A stretch of 64,000 bases of DNA from Macquaria australasica (taxonomy: Eukaryota; Chordata; Actinopteri; Centrarchiformes; Percichthyidae): positions 186,001-250,000 of the forward strand of contig SEMN01000577.1 in assembly GCA_005408345.1 (NCBI GenBank). The letters are read 5' to 3'. Shown here one piece after another: positions 54,657 to 64,000 of this stretch (the stretch's first letter is position 1; the number at the start of each line of letters is the position of its first letter). The translations under genes and the position numbers were made by a program. The notes beneath the pieces were generated by a model. It had not been told where the DNA came from and did not search any database. It was given only the letters and a program-made list of their open reading frames with translations.

Positions 54657-56165
54657 ACAGGAGCAGAGATGAAACGTGATTTCATCTTACCAAAAGCCCC
54701 TTCAGCCGCTGAGGACCACCAGTAATTCTGTAGTTTGTAGTTTCAGATGAACCAACAGCAGAAGTTTGCGAAACCCAGAAAGCGTTGATGTTCCTTGTGG
54801 GAGAAGCATGCGTGTGGGAGGAGCATGCCAGTCAGTGACAGCCTTGGTCTTGGCCGGATCCATTTGGATGTTACCAGCATTGACAACAAACAACAGGAAG
54901 GATACTTCTAAGGCATGGAACTCACACTTTTCTACCTTAACGAAGAGCTGGTTCTCTAGGAGCCTCTGGAGGACCTGAGGCCTGTACTACGAAGCAGGAT
55001 TTGGGGTTAGTGAAGTAACTTCAGGTTTAACCCTGGGTTTTCAGTACTACGACGGTGGTTCACTTCTTACCGGGGTAAATCGCCATGGTAACTTATGCTG
55101 CACGCCTAACCTGCTCCGGAGCAGGTTATGTTCAAGATAACAGATCAACGCGTACAAAAGCACTGCCTACTGACCAATCAATTCTCTTGGAAAATGGCAT
55201 CACCAATAGAAAAGTAGTGGAGCTCGGTACGTGGATCGTGAGAGGAACTCTTTTTATATGAGAGATAGTTTCTCGTCGGAGGTACCAACTTATCTGTGTC
55301 ACCTTTTTGCAAGCAATGTCCATTTCATTGTGCTTTTGTATCCTGATATCATCCTACAACAGAGACTGATTGAAGCACTAAAGCTTTGTACTTATAAGAG
55401 ATGAATGTAAGCCTATTTACCACTAAATCATGTTTTTATATTTCTTTTTTATTTGCTCCCAAGTCCATTTGACACCGCCGGGGTTGCAGCTGAAAGAATC
55501 AGGCTAAAATTGTCATACATGCCATAAGAATACATCTAAGCAACACATTAACTTAATGGAATACTACTGATGGGGCAGTGATATTATTAGCCTGTTAATT
55601 TGTGCATTCACACAGTCAGCAATATTTTTGCCAGCTGTCTTTCCTGCGTTTGGCAGTTGTGTTGCTTTTAGCCTGGATGATGTTTAAATTCTTCGTATTT
55701 CTCTAATATTAGTTTGCTCTTTGTTTGTAAAGTATGCCGCTCTGCTGCCAGTACACTTGTCATGTTTGTGATTGGTCATATGCTGCAAACACCGCCCCCT
55801 TCATGTGAACGCGCTCATGGCTTGATTGGGAAACCCTGGGTTGACTTACTGAGTTGATAACCAGCGTCGTGTGACCGTTTAGTGTGATTGCGGTTGTTAG
55901 GTTTAGTGAATCCAGAAAACGAAAAGATATCCTTGGTATGTTGAACTGGCTTTTTAGTACAGGCCTCTGGAGTACATGCATCACACGCTCCTGTTTGGAC
56001 ACAAAAATACACAAAAACATAAATGCTGAGCAGATCTTGGAGAACATCGTTAACTAAGAACTGGAAGACTGCAGGAGCATTGGTGAGACCAAATGGCATA
56101 TTAAATACTCAAAATGTTAACTAGGAGTATTAAAGGCCATCTTCCACCCGTCCTCCTTCCTGATT
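54657..56165 (-). pseudogene. Gypsy A reverse transcriptase/RNase H remnant, interrupted
   Basis: From 56165 down the minus strand reads AFNTPS, a stop, HFEYL, then PFGLTNAPAVFQFLVNDVLQ, the conserved RT block just before the YLDD motif. YLDD itself is degraded (FVYFCVQ). After QERVMHVLQR the sequence is cut by a 987-bp DNA element. It resumes at 54978 with LQRLLENQLFVKVEKCEFHA, LLFVVNAGNIQMDPAKTKAV and TDWHAP, and then, frameshifted, FLGFANF and SSAAEGAFGKMKSRF, the connection and RNase H start. At 54656 the LTR of Gypsy B takes over. It is probably the same copy as the gag/LTR remnant at 56760-57957. Confidence 0.75.
54979..55965. mobile_element. Inverted-repeat DNA element (987 bp) inside Gypsy A
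   Basis: Ends: ggcctgtactacgaagca on the left and, in reverse complement on the right, ggcctgtactaaaaagcc, with 11 identical leading bases and 15 of 18 overall. The insertion splits the Gypsy RT frame. The left flank tctggaggacctga (54965-54978) and right flank tctggagtacatgc (55966-55979) agree at 11 of 14, suggesting an unusually long duplication. Interior: a 63-codon minus-strand frame (55132-55323) of unknown meaning and no transposase. The ggcctgta-ctacgaagc ends are common in fish repeats by my recollection; the superfamily is not certain. Confidence 0.7.
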
Positions 56166-56460
56166 CTCACCAAACCTTCACCCCAATTCCAGACCTTAAC
56201 GCTTTACGGCAGCTTACCTACGACAGCCACGGCTTGTTTTAGTGTTGTCAGTCGCTTTTAAGCTATATTTTCAACGTTTTAACCCATTGCTCGGAATTGA
56301 TCTTAGCGGTTTTATTAGTCTTTTACCATTTTATCACAGCTCTGTTGGTTTTATGGGACATCCCTGCTTGCTTCCCTATTAGATTACACTTTGTTTACTG
56401 TGCTGGCTACTTGCTTGACAAGGCTCAGTTTTAGCCCAATAGGTAATCTAAAACTAAAAT
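56166..56460. other. No recognisable gene
   Basis: Lies between the Gypsy RT remnant and the opposite-strand Gypsy scrap. No motif or repeat recognised. Confidence 0.4.
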
Positions 56461-56464
56461 AACT

Positions 56465-56728
56465 ATGCCCCGTGAGGACTGTGTGCTAATCAAGAAACCA
56501 AACAGAAAGAATGCTGACCTTAGGGAGGATATTCGATGGCTTTCTGATGAACTACAGAAGACTCCAGAAGATTTGTCCTTCTTCGTGGGCAAGAAGGACA
56601 AATCTCTGCGACCTTGCATTGACTATGCAATGCTTACCATTTATAATAAAAATAAACTATATAGGACTTTTCTTAACAATGTTACAAAGTGCTTTGCAAA
56701 AGAATATAAAACCAGTCAAGGCAGATAA
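56465..56728 (+). pseudogene. Gypsy RT scrap in the opposite orientation
   Basis: An 87-codon frame includes SFFVGKKDKSLRPCIDYAML then TIYNKNKLY, matching the FFVxKKDxxLRPCIDYRxLNxxTIKNxYPLP block at the start of Gypsy RT. It is on the plus strand, while all surrounding Gypsy sequence is minus, so it comes from an inversion or a separate insertion. The N-terminal part (REDCVLIKKPNRKNADLRED) is not Gypsy-like to me. A perfect 15-bp hairpin lies at 56569-56605. Confidence 0.55.
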
Positions 56729-56759
56729 AATGAGAATAAGGCCAAAAAACCCAAGCACA

Positions 56760-57957
56760 TAGGAAGTAAAGACCAACAGGAACCAGGAGCACTGGAATAA
56801 CGCTCCAGAGGAGGCAATCATGCATCCAACGCCGAAGGAGTCTGTACCGGAGGGCTGGAGGACAGCGCAGGAATCGATCTATGGTCCGACAGGGATAGCC
56901 TCTGGAGGTGTTCCTGAAGGGAGCTCATGCCCCTCTTGTGTCAAGCCACCATCTCCTGCAGACCCCCCATTATGGAGGCAAGTTAATTGTTAAGATAAGA
57001 TAAGATAAGATAAGCCTTTATTGTCCCACAGCGGGGAAATTTTCAGCATTACAGCAGCCAGCAAAAATGTCATATATATAGAAATACAATAAAAATAAAT
57101 AGAAAAATAGTCCTGTACACAGCATAGACAGAAATAAATAATAGAGTGACTGAGTGCAGTTGTAAGTATGAACAAATAGATAAGATAAAAATATTGCACA
57201 TATTACTGTTCTCCAGTAGTGATGATAGCTTGGCCACCATTCTCCTGCCTCCCACCACCTCCACTGGGTCCAGAGGGCATCCAAGGACAGAGCTGGCCTT
57301 CTTTACCAGTCTGTCCAGTCTCTTCCTATCCCTGCAAGAGATGCCACTGGCCCAACAGGTCACCCCATACAAGACGGCTGATGCCACCACAGAGTCATAG
57401 AAAGTCCTCAGGAGCGCACCCTGCACTCCAAAAGACCTTAGTCTCCTGAGCAAAAAGAGACAGCTCTGGCCCTTCTTAAACAGAGCGTCCGTATTGTCTG
57501 ACCAGTCCAGTTTGTTGTTCAAGTGAACACCCAGATACTTGTACGATCTCACAATCTCAATGTCCATTCCCTGGATGTTCACTGGTGTAGGTGGAGGGAG
57601 TTTGCGCCTGCCAAAGTCCACCACCAGCTCTTTGGTTTTACCCGCGTTGATCTGGAGGCGGTTCTGCTGACACCAACCCACAAATTGTTGTGGCGCTGAA
57701 TGTCGCTGGCCTTTGCCAACAGCTCCTCTCAGGGTGAATCAGAGCCGACTGGGTTCACGTTAGCCAGATTGTACTGTAAAGTTCACTGGTACTGGCAAAT
57801 TCGAACCCAAAAGCAAGACAATGAGACAGTCAGAGTGCAAGGAAAGTTCAATTTACTTTATAATTCAGGCAAGGTCAAAACTGAGAGATCAGTCACACAG
57901 GCAAACAAATTGTCTTTGACTTTTCTTCAAACACAGGAACCTTACAAACAACTGTAA
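56760..57957 (-). mobile_element. Gypsy gag and LTR end remnant, interrupted by Rex1
   Basis: Minus strand, high to low: a partial LTR (57957 to about 57775, ending in TTTACA), then GTACAATCTGGCTAAC and a gag start whose ATG is GTG (57758), reading VNPVGSDSP, a stop, EELLAKASDIQRHNN. Rex1 then interrupts at the AACAATT target. Gag resumes at 56984 with LASIMGGLQEMV, SSLQEHLQRLSLSDHR and LERYSSAPGSC. The short LTR-to-gag spacer resembles that of Gypsy B (ACAGAATGATCTGGCCAG). Order and strand suit the RT remnant at 54657-56165 as the downstream part of the same copy. Confidence 0.65.
56992..57682 (-). mobile_element. Rex1 LINE, 5'-truncated, with 7-bp target duplication
   Basis: The minus-strand frame from 57681 reads GWCQQNRLQINAGKTKELVV, SYKYLGVHLNNKLDWSDNTD, KKGQSCLFLLRRLRSFGVQG and RKRLDRLVKKASSVLGCPLD, then VVGGRRMVAKL. 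This is the post-RT region of Rex1 (Babar/CR1-related) as I know it. The plus-strand 3' end is a (GATAA)n run beginning at 56992, next to cctttattgtcccacagcgg, the Rex1 terminus. Flanks: aattgtt at 56985-56991 and 57683-57689, an exact 7-bp duplication. The frame reads through the normal stop region into AT-rich 3' UTR. RT catalytic motifs are lost by truncation. Confidence 0.85.
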
Positions 57958-57960
57958 AAC

Positions 57961-60240
57961 CTGATGTACATTTAGACTGCTTTTCTCCTATCAACCTTAG
58001 TCAACTAACTTCCATGATTTCCTCATCTAAGCCATCAACGTGTCTCTTAGACCCCGTCCCAACTAGGCTGCTTAAAGAAGTTTTACCCTTAGTTAGCATT
58101 TCTTTACTAGATATGATCAATCTGTCCTTATTAAAAGGTTATGTGCCACAGTCCTTTAAAGTAGCTGTAATTAAACCTCTTCTTAAAAAGCCCACTCTTG
58201 ATCCAGGGATTTTGTCAAATTATAGACCTATATCTAACCCTCCTTTTCTCTCTAAGGTCCTTGAGAAAGCAGTCGCCAATCAGTTGTGTGACTTTCTGCA
58301 CAACAACAAGCTGTTTGAGGATTTTCAGTCAGGATTTAGAGTACATCATAGCACAGAGACAGCACTGGTGAAAGTTACAAATGACCTTCTAATTGCATCA
58401 GACAAAGGACTTGTCTCTGTACTTGTCTTACTAGATCTTAGTGCCGCATTCGATACCATTGACCATCACATTCTATTACAGAGACTAGAACATTTAATTG
58501 GCATTAAAGGCACTGCACTAAGCTGGTTTAAATCCTATTTATCAGATCGATATCAGTTTGTACACGTTAATGATGAATCCTCTATGCACGCCAAAGTCAG
58601 TCACGGAGTTCCCCAAGGTTCTGTGCTTGGACCACTTCTATTCACCTTGTATATGCTACTCAATATATATACTCCATAAATTTTCATTGTTATGCAGATG
58701 ATACCCAATTATATTTATTGATCAAGCCAGATGAAACCAATCAATTAGCTAAACTTCAAGCATGCCTTAAGGACATAAAAACCTGGATGACCTGCAATTT
58801 TCTGATGTTAAACTCAGGCAAAACCAAAGTTATTGTACTTGGCCCCGAACACCTTCGAAACACATTATCTAAAGATATAGTTTCTCTAGATGGCATTGCC
58901 CTGGCCTCCAGTGAAACCGTAAGGAATCTTGGAGTTATCTTTGATCAGGATATGTCCTTTAACTCCCACATAAAACAAACTTCAAGAACTGCCTTTTTTC
59001 ATTTACGTAACATTGCAAAAATCAGGCACGTCCTATCTCAAAAAATGCAGAAAAACTAGTCCATGCATTTGTTACGTCTAGGCTGGACTATTGCAACTCT
59101 CTATTATCAGGCTGCCCCAATAAATCCCTTAAGACTCTCCAGCTGATTCAGAATGCTGCGGCACGTTTACTGACAAGAACCATAAAAAGAGAACATATTT
59201 CTCCAATATTAGCTTCTCTACACTGGCTCCCTGTAAAATCAAGAATAGAATTTAAAATCCTTCTCCTCACCTTCAAAGCCCTAAATGGTCAGGCACCATC
59301 ATATCTTAAAGAGCTCATAGTACCCTATTACCCCACTAGAGCACTGCGCTCCCAGAATGCAGGGTTCCTTGTAGTTCCTAGAGTCTCTAAAAGTAGAATG
59401 GGAGCCAGAGCCTTCAGCTATCAAGCTCCTCTCCTGTGGAACCAGATCCCAGTTTGTGTACGGGAGGCGGACAACCTCCTCACATTTAAGAGTAGGCTTA
59501 AGACTTTCCTCTTTGATAAAGCTTATAGTAGGGCTGACTCAGGTGACCCCTGAGCCACCCCTTGGTTATGCTGCTATAGGCCTAGACTGCCGGGGGACTT
59601 CCTATGATGCACTGAGCTCCTTTCTCCTCCTCTTCCTCTCCATCTGTACGCCCTCATATCCCATCAATGCTTGTTATTAATTCAACTTCTTCCCGTAGTT
59701 GTGTCCTTTCTCTCCTCTTTCTCTCTCTCCCCTTCTGTTGCTTTCTGCAGGTATTTCTGCCTCCGGAGCTGTAGAGTCTGGTCAGTGGTTGCTGCCGCCT
59801 GCTGCCCCCGTGCTCCTGCTCTGCACCCGCTGCTGCTATTGCTGTTGTTGCTCTTGTTATTAGTGTTGCTGTTGTGGTGTTGCTCTTGGTGTTGTTTCTG
59901 TTGGTGTTAACATCAATGCCATTACCATATCTATGCTGTATTGAGCTGCTGTATGTTCTCTTTCCTCCTGCTCTCTCTCTCCCGCTCCCCCCCTCCCCCT
60001 TCAACCCAACCGGTCGAGGCAGATGACCGCCCACCTTGAGCCTGGTTCTGCTCGAGGTTTCTACCTATTAAAAGGGAGTTTTTCCTTGCCACTGTCGCAT
60101 AGTGCTTGCTCATGGTGGGAACTGTTGGGTCTCTGTAAATATAAAGAGTCGGTCTAGACTTGCTCTATTCGAAAAAGTGCCCTGAGATAACTTTGTTATG
60201 ATGTGGCGCTATATAAATTAATAACTGAATTGAATTGAAT
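57961..60240 (+). mobile_element. L2/Maui-type LINE, 5'-truncated copy 2
   Basis: Starts just before the RT. The first frame (58014 on) reads CLLDPVPTRLLKEVLPLVSI, YVPQSFKVAVIKPLLKKPTL, NYRPISNPPFLSKVLEKAVA, FQSGFRVHHSTETAL, LLDLSAAFDTIDHHIL (first catalytic Asp) and HGVPQGSVLGPLLFTLYML. It breaks at a ~40-base deletion near 58655-58680, after which HCYADDTQLYLLIKPDETNQ (second catalytic pair) and KVIVLGPEHLRNTLSKDIVS follow in another frame. The C-terminal blocks run on in broken frames, then the same 3' UTR as copy 1 with gcgctatataaattaataac and a (TTGAA)n tail. It is very close to copy 1 and supplies the RT start that copy 1 lacks. It lies next to the Gypsy LTR remnant. Confidence 0.88.
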
Positions 60241-61450
60241 CAAATCAAACAAGCATGCACGAGTTTTCAGGAGTAAATGACCTGTGGATAATTCCCTCAT
60301 TTCCAATTCCCCAAAAATGGCCTACTGTTATAGTAAGAAAAACTGTGTTGTAGGAGAAAGTCTTAAATGATTACACCTGTAATACCTGATCTACCTGTGT
60401 TTATTGGGAAGAGTGAGGGAAGGGGCACACCGGTGCTTGGCATACGTTATGGTGCTCGTGCCAAGCCAAGCGCAGCGTCATTGCGCACTTTATCTGGGCA
60501 TCATGTGTGAAGAATTGGATGCCCTGAGCATCCCTGATTCATCTTGTGCCCTTTTTTTTGCATGAATTCTCCATAAAAGTTGTATTTGTTTTATAATACT
60601 GTGGTTAACTTCTCCCATGTGACGTGAGACTATCCCAGTCTAACTATTCTGCCAGACAGAGATCTAGGATTATTACAATAACACTACAATTTCCGGGCAG
60701 AGGCATCTGATAGACATGAAAATCAATTTTAAATGATCTCACAGCTGATGCTCAGCACCAACTGATCCTGTGACATCAGTGTAAATAATCAAGATCCGAG
60801 CTAAAGTCACCAAGGACCATGACTGGAGAGTAAAATTTGAAGGTGGAACAGCCCTCACTCCAATTACACTGAGTTCCATATGTCTAAAGTGAAAATAGGG
60901 TGATCACATGACATCAAGTAATGCAATCACATGATTACAAAAGCACCTACACGGTGAAATCTAATTATGTAAATTGTCAGTTAACAGCATGTGTCACCTT
61001 GAAAGCATAAGTCTAGTTCTCTGTGATCTCCCTCTGCAGAAACTGTACTGGACATAGTTCTGCTGCTGATTGCTTATTTACTGCTATTGCTAATTGTTGA
61101 AATGGTGACACAAACAACAAATGCTGCATGTACGATCACATGTAGAAAAACAAACAAAGTCCACAGGATGCATGGTATATAATGGTTATCCATTTTAACA
61201 GATCTGGATGAATGGGTTAATCCAAATTTGCGGAATCTGTTTTTGCTGTGTAAAATGTGAATCCTGTCTGTGTTATAATACACATTAGCTGGATATAAAA
61301 TATGCACAATGGATGATTTCCCGACCGGTACAAAAACTGTATTGCGATAGCCAAGGGGTATGAAAAATATTTAAAATTTAGCATACATCATAATTCCTTT
61401 TTTGATAACAAATTGATTAATTGACTGATCATTTAATTGCTCAATTTTTA
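60241..61450. other. No recognisable gene
   Basis: AT-rich, short frames only. I recognise no repeat family. Confidence 0.45.
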
Positions 61451-61454
61451 TATT

Positions 61455-62144
61455 CTGTTGGGTAGTTCGATTTTTTACATTCATCCTGTTTTAAATGTTC
61501 TTCATATGTTTTGTATGTCAAATCTTGATTTGCAAAGTAACTAGTAACTAAAGCTGTCATATAATTGTAGTGGAGTAAAAAGTTCCCTCTAAAAGGTAGT
61601 GGAGTAGAAGTAGAAGTGTTGTGAAACTGAATTATTCAAGTAAAGTACAGATACCTTAAATTTGTACTTAAATACAGTGTTCGAAAGCCCACACGTTTAT
61701 GCATTGTATACTGTTTATTGAACTAAGTTTCATGCTTCATCCCTTGTTATTCTGTTTTGCCGTGTAAGTCTCATATGTCCGACTCTATTTAATGCACCAC
61801 AGATGTCCGACGCCATTGAATGCACCACTCACGCGTGTGCATGCCGTACCTTAATAAGTTAATTTTCTTCCAATGCAGTTGTAGAGAGAGCGTGAACGAG
61901 ATAATTTTTCCTTTTGCCTTTTTCTCCATTCGACTGTACTCCCTTGGTTTATTGCTGTGTGTAAATGTCAGAAGACCACAGCAGAATAAATCAACCACAA
62001 CCTGGATATCTGTATCCGTGTTCCTTAACTTGAACACCAACATCCTGCACCTTGCCACTCTAAACCAGTTAAATTCCTGGAGACAACGACCTCTCCTTTT
62101 TATACAGTACTTGAGTAAATGTACCTAGTTACATTCCACCTCTG
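61455..62144 (+). mobile_element. hAT-like non-autonomous element, 3' half, interrupted
   Basis: Phrases gcaaagtaactagtaactaa, gtagtggagtaaaaagttcc, gtagtggagtagaagtagaa, caagtaaagtacagatacct and acagtacttgagtaaatgta end with ttacattccacctctg, the complement of the cagtggtggaa-type start at 9838. The copy is interrupted at 61679-62103 by another insertion; before and after that point the family text is continuous. Confidence 0.65.
61679..62103. mobile_element. 425-bp insertion with target duplication, possible solo LTR
   Basis: Insertion is shown by the break in the hAT-like repeat: atacagt precedes it (61672-61678) and recurs after it (62102-62108). The last base or two of the duplication overlap the insert and cannot be assigned. 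The insert begins gttcgaaagcccacacg and includes agcagaataaatcaaccaca, with an AATAAA-type signal about 115 bases before the end. An inner tgttc...gaaca pair (from the duplication border to about 62035) would fit LTR ends, but the tail beyond it is unexplained. No coding sequence. Confidence 0.55.
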
Positions 62145-62204
62145 GCTGTAGGTACTATGACCTTTTCTAAATCTTTTAGAAAGTTTAGTACTTGTCTCAA
62201 CTTC

Positions 62205-62420
62205 ACAACTGCCAGTTTATTAGGCACACCTCGCCAAAACTAATGCAGTCTAATAGTTCTGCAATAAATCCTACATTCATGAAGGTTCTAACATTCATTT
62301 TTTGTTGAAACTGTTTTAGGTGCTGATTTAATCAAATGGAATTTATAGGGGTTGTAGTTTATGCTTTTGTTGAACTGTATTGCATTATACTGAGAGGTGA
62401 TTCTGATATTTAGTTTGTCC
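62205..62420 (+). repeat. Dispersed repeat with tttattaggcacacc end
   Basis: Reads ccagtttattaggcacacct, aatgcagtctaatagttctg, aataaatcctacattcatga, aggttctaacattcattttt and actgttttaggtgctgattt. I know this order from a common fish non-autonomous repeat (tttattaggtacacc family) but cannot name its class. The right end was not located. Confidence 0.5.
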
Positions 62421-62424
62421 TCAT

Positions 62425-63525
62425 TGGCATTGGGGGTGGGGGGTATTTGAGTATTTGGCCGTATTTGGGGGGCAGTATTTGAAACACATCTCAGGATGAT
62501 GTGATATAATTGACTTGACTCGTTACAGCATTGTACATCAGTACGTCATGCTGAACCAGATGACAACACATGTGACTCAAGGAGAATCTGCCAACATCCT
62601 GTATGATCAGGCCATACACACTGGACATAGACATATTGTTTCCAATATGCTGGACTGAAAAATGGATTTCATATTCATCTTCATAACAAGCGTCACATCT
62701 TTAAGTGCAGTAGACTGCGTCATGGTGATCAAGATGACACACGCACATTTGAAGCCTTGCGTTAGATCTGTGACCAATCCTTTTCAAACAAATCAACAAT
62801 CGTGTCCGATGAAGACAGTCAGGCGATGTTTCTGATCATCACTCTTCTGATCATTATGCTGCTGGTCACACTGTCTGCTCAGACCTGCTGTTGTTGTTTG
62901 ACGTGATGATTGATTTCTCCTCCGCCACCTGAGCTTATTCTGCTATATGGTGATAGCATCTCTCGCCTTGTGCATTTTGTGTATCTCAATAATACGTGTC
63001 TGTTGGGTTCTGTAGCCCTGGTGGGTTTATTGTGTTCTGAATCCTTCACTGCTTCTTAGATATGCTGGGGAGCACCCTTAGGAGCAGAGTTGATTCTGCT
63101 TAATAAAAGCGTATAGCTATTTGTTGTGATACATGGTCCTATATCATTTCATATACATGTCTGCATGCAGTACAGGTGTGACACTGCCCTTAGCTAATTT
63201 TAAATCCCACATATCCTTGTAATATACAATATAAATGGCGCACAGGATTATTTTAGAGTTTTTAACTGCAAGAAACCAGAAACCTGCAAGAAATCATTTA
63301 AGATAAAATAATGGCCAATACTAAATTTCAATTTGTTCTTAATAACTGACTTCAGAAAATAAACTATGCAGGATTGTCTTTAACATTTATTTATCCAAGG
63401 AAGCTTTGCAGAGAGCAATGCTCCTTAATACTCACACAGTTACACACACGAGCTGCCAAGCGCAACCACAGTCTAATCTGTTGGCCACTGAGCTTGGATT
63501 AATAGGGAAAACAACACACAAAAAA
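62425..63525. other. No recognisable gene
   Basis: Short G-rich patches (62430-62445, 62467-62473) and chance frames only. Confidence 0.45.
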
Positions 63526-63532
63526 AGTTTAA

Positions 63533-63925
63533 AGCTGCAATAACTGATTTTTTGGCCACTTGGGGGCAGTGGAAACAAGTTGTGAACACAACATTGACAC
63601 CTTTTAAGTTGATATGGTGAATTTGTTAGCAGTTCCCTATTTACACATCCAGCAGTTACAGAGCAACAATATCACTCATTTGGAGTCATGTTTCTGATCA
63701 CCTGGTGAATGTAAGTCCAATATTCTCTCTCTTTTAGCTCTGTTTTTGGTCTCCACCAACTCCTGAGGGGAATATCTGGCTCTTTAGCTGCTAAATGCTC
63801 CACTATGTTCACCAGCTAGTCTCTAACTGTGTCTGTCTGCTGTTTGGTGCTGAGCAGGTAGTGTACAGTGGCTTTTCAGAGCTTTTCTGCTGAAAACAAC
63901 TCCCTATATATCAATCATAGCCGCT
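63533..63925. mobile_element. Short TTAA-flanked element, near-complete copy
   Basis: TTAA at 63529-63532 and 63926-63929 flank 393 bp whose ends read agctgcaataac (left) and agcggctatgat (right, reverse complement): agc-gc agree in the first six bases. Interior phrases: ttttggccacttgggggcag, aagttgatatggtgaatttg, agctgctaaatgctccacta, ttcaccagctagtctctaac and gtctgctgtttggtgctgag. A partial opposite-strand copy lies at 39050-39285. Non-coding. A TTAA-specific transposase would explain the flanks; the class is inferred. Confidence 0.55.
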
Positions 63926-64000
63926 TTAAAGTGCCCTCTCAGTGACAGAGTGTGATGCTGAGAAGAATTTGCATTAGGGATAATTGAAAAATAACTATTT

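Noticed and set aside
1..64000. CRISPR arrays, bacterial operons, riboswitches
   Set aside because: No regularly spaced repeats with unique spacers and no bacterial gene organisation; the sequence is vertebrate.

Overview
The window looks like a gene-free stretch of teleost fish chromosome built largely of transposable elements. The lineage call rests on element identity. There is a nearly complete Rex3 retrotransposon, whose sequence carries both of the well-known Rex3 PCR primer sites. There is a Rex1 3' fragment with its (TTATCT)n tail, many L2/Maui-type LINE copies with the (TTGAA)n tail, Ty3/Gypsy pieces, a PIF/Harbinger transposase relic, short TTAA-flanked and hAT-like elements, and long CA/TG microsatellites. 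I found no convincing host gene, no tRNA or rRNA gene and no CRISPR array. Most short open frames in the window are chance.

Layout. Positions 1-9 kb hold an L1-type scrap, an older L2 relic, and a ~5.2 kb DNA transposon with 12-bp inverted ends at 2432 and 7634. An L2 LINE sits inside that transposon and a solo LTR sits inside the LINE. The transposon also carries a broken two-exon C2H2 zinc-finger reading frame on the minus strand. Positions 9-18 kb hold dispersed non-coding repeats, one tRNA-derived SINE and L2 scraps. Positions 18.9-21.9 kb are Rex3 on the minus strand, with one 880-codon frame interrupted by a single TGA. Positions 24-34 kb hold a helicase-like scrap, L2 fragments, a Harbinger transposase pseudogene, and a decayed minus-strand LINE broken up by a solo LTR and by a 453-bp element with a perfect 8-bp target duplication. 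Positions 34-44 kb are poor in recognisable features apart from microsatellites.

Positions 44-46 kb are a candidate 2-kb TTAA-flanked element with a small broken two-exon frame. Positions 53-60 kb are a retrotransposon graveyard. A minus-strand Gypsy copy is cut by another Gypsy, by a 987-bp inverted-repeat DNA element and by Rex1, and is abutted by a second young L2 copy. Positions 61-64 kb hold a hAT-like repeat split by a 425-bp insertion with a target duplication, and a second type of TTAA-flanked short element.

The coding fragments do not form a host pathway. What can be read is an insertion history: target duplications and interruptions give the relative age of many elements. The most promising leads for something under-described are the zinc-finger frame inside the 5.2 kb transposon, with a C-terminal piece I think belongs to the same family at 34 kb, and the small two-exon frame inside the TTAA-flanked element at 44-46 kb. 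All calls come from reading the sequence by eye. Family names are recalled knowledge, not search results.
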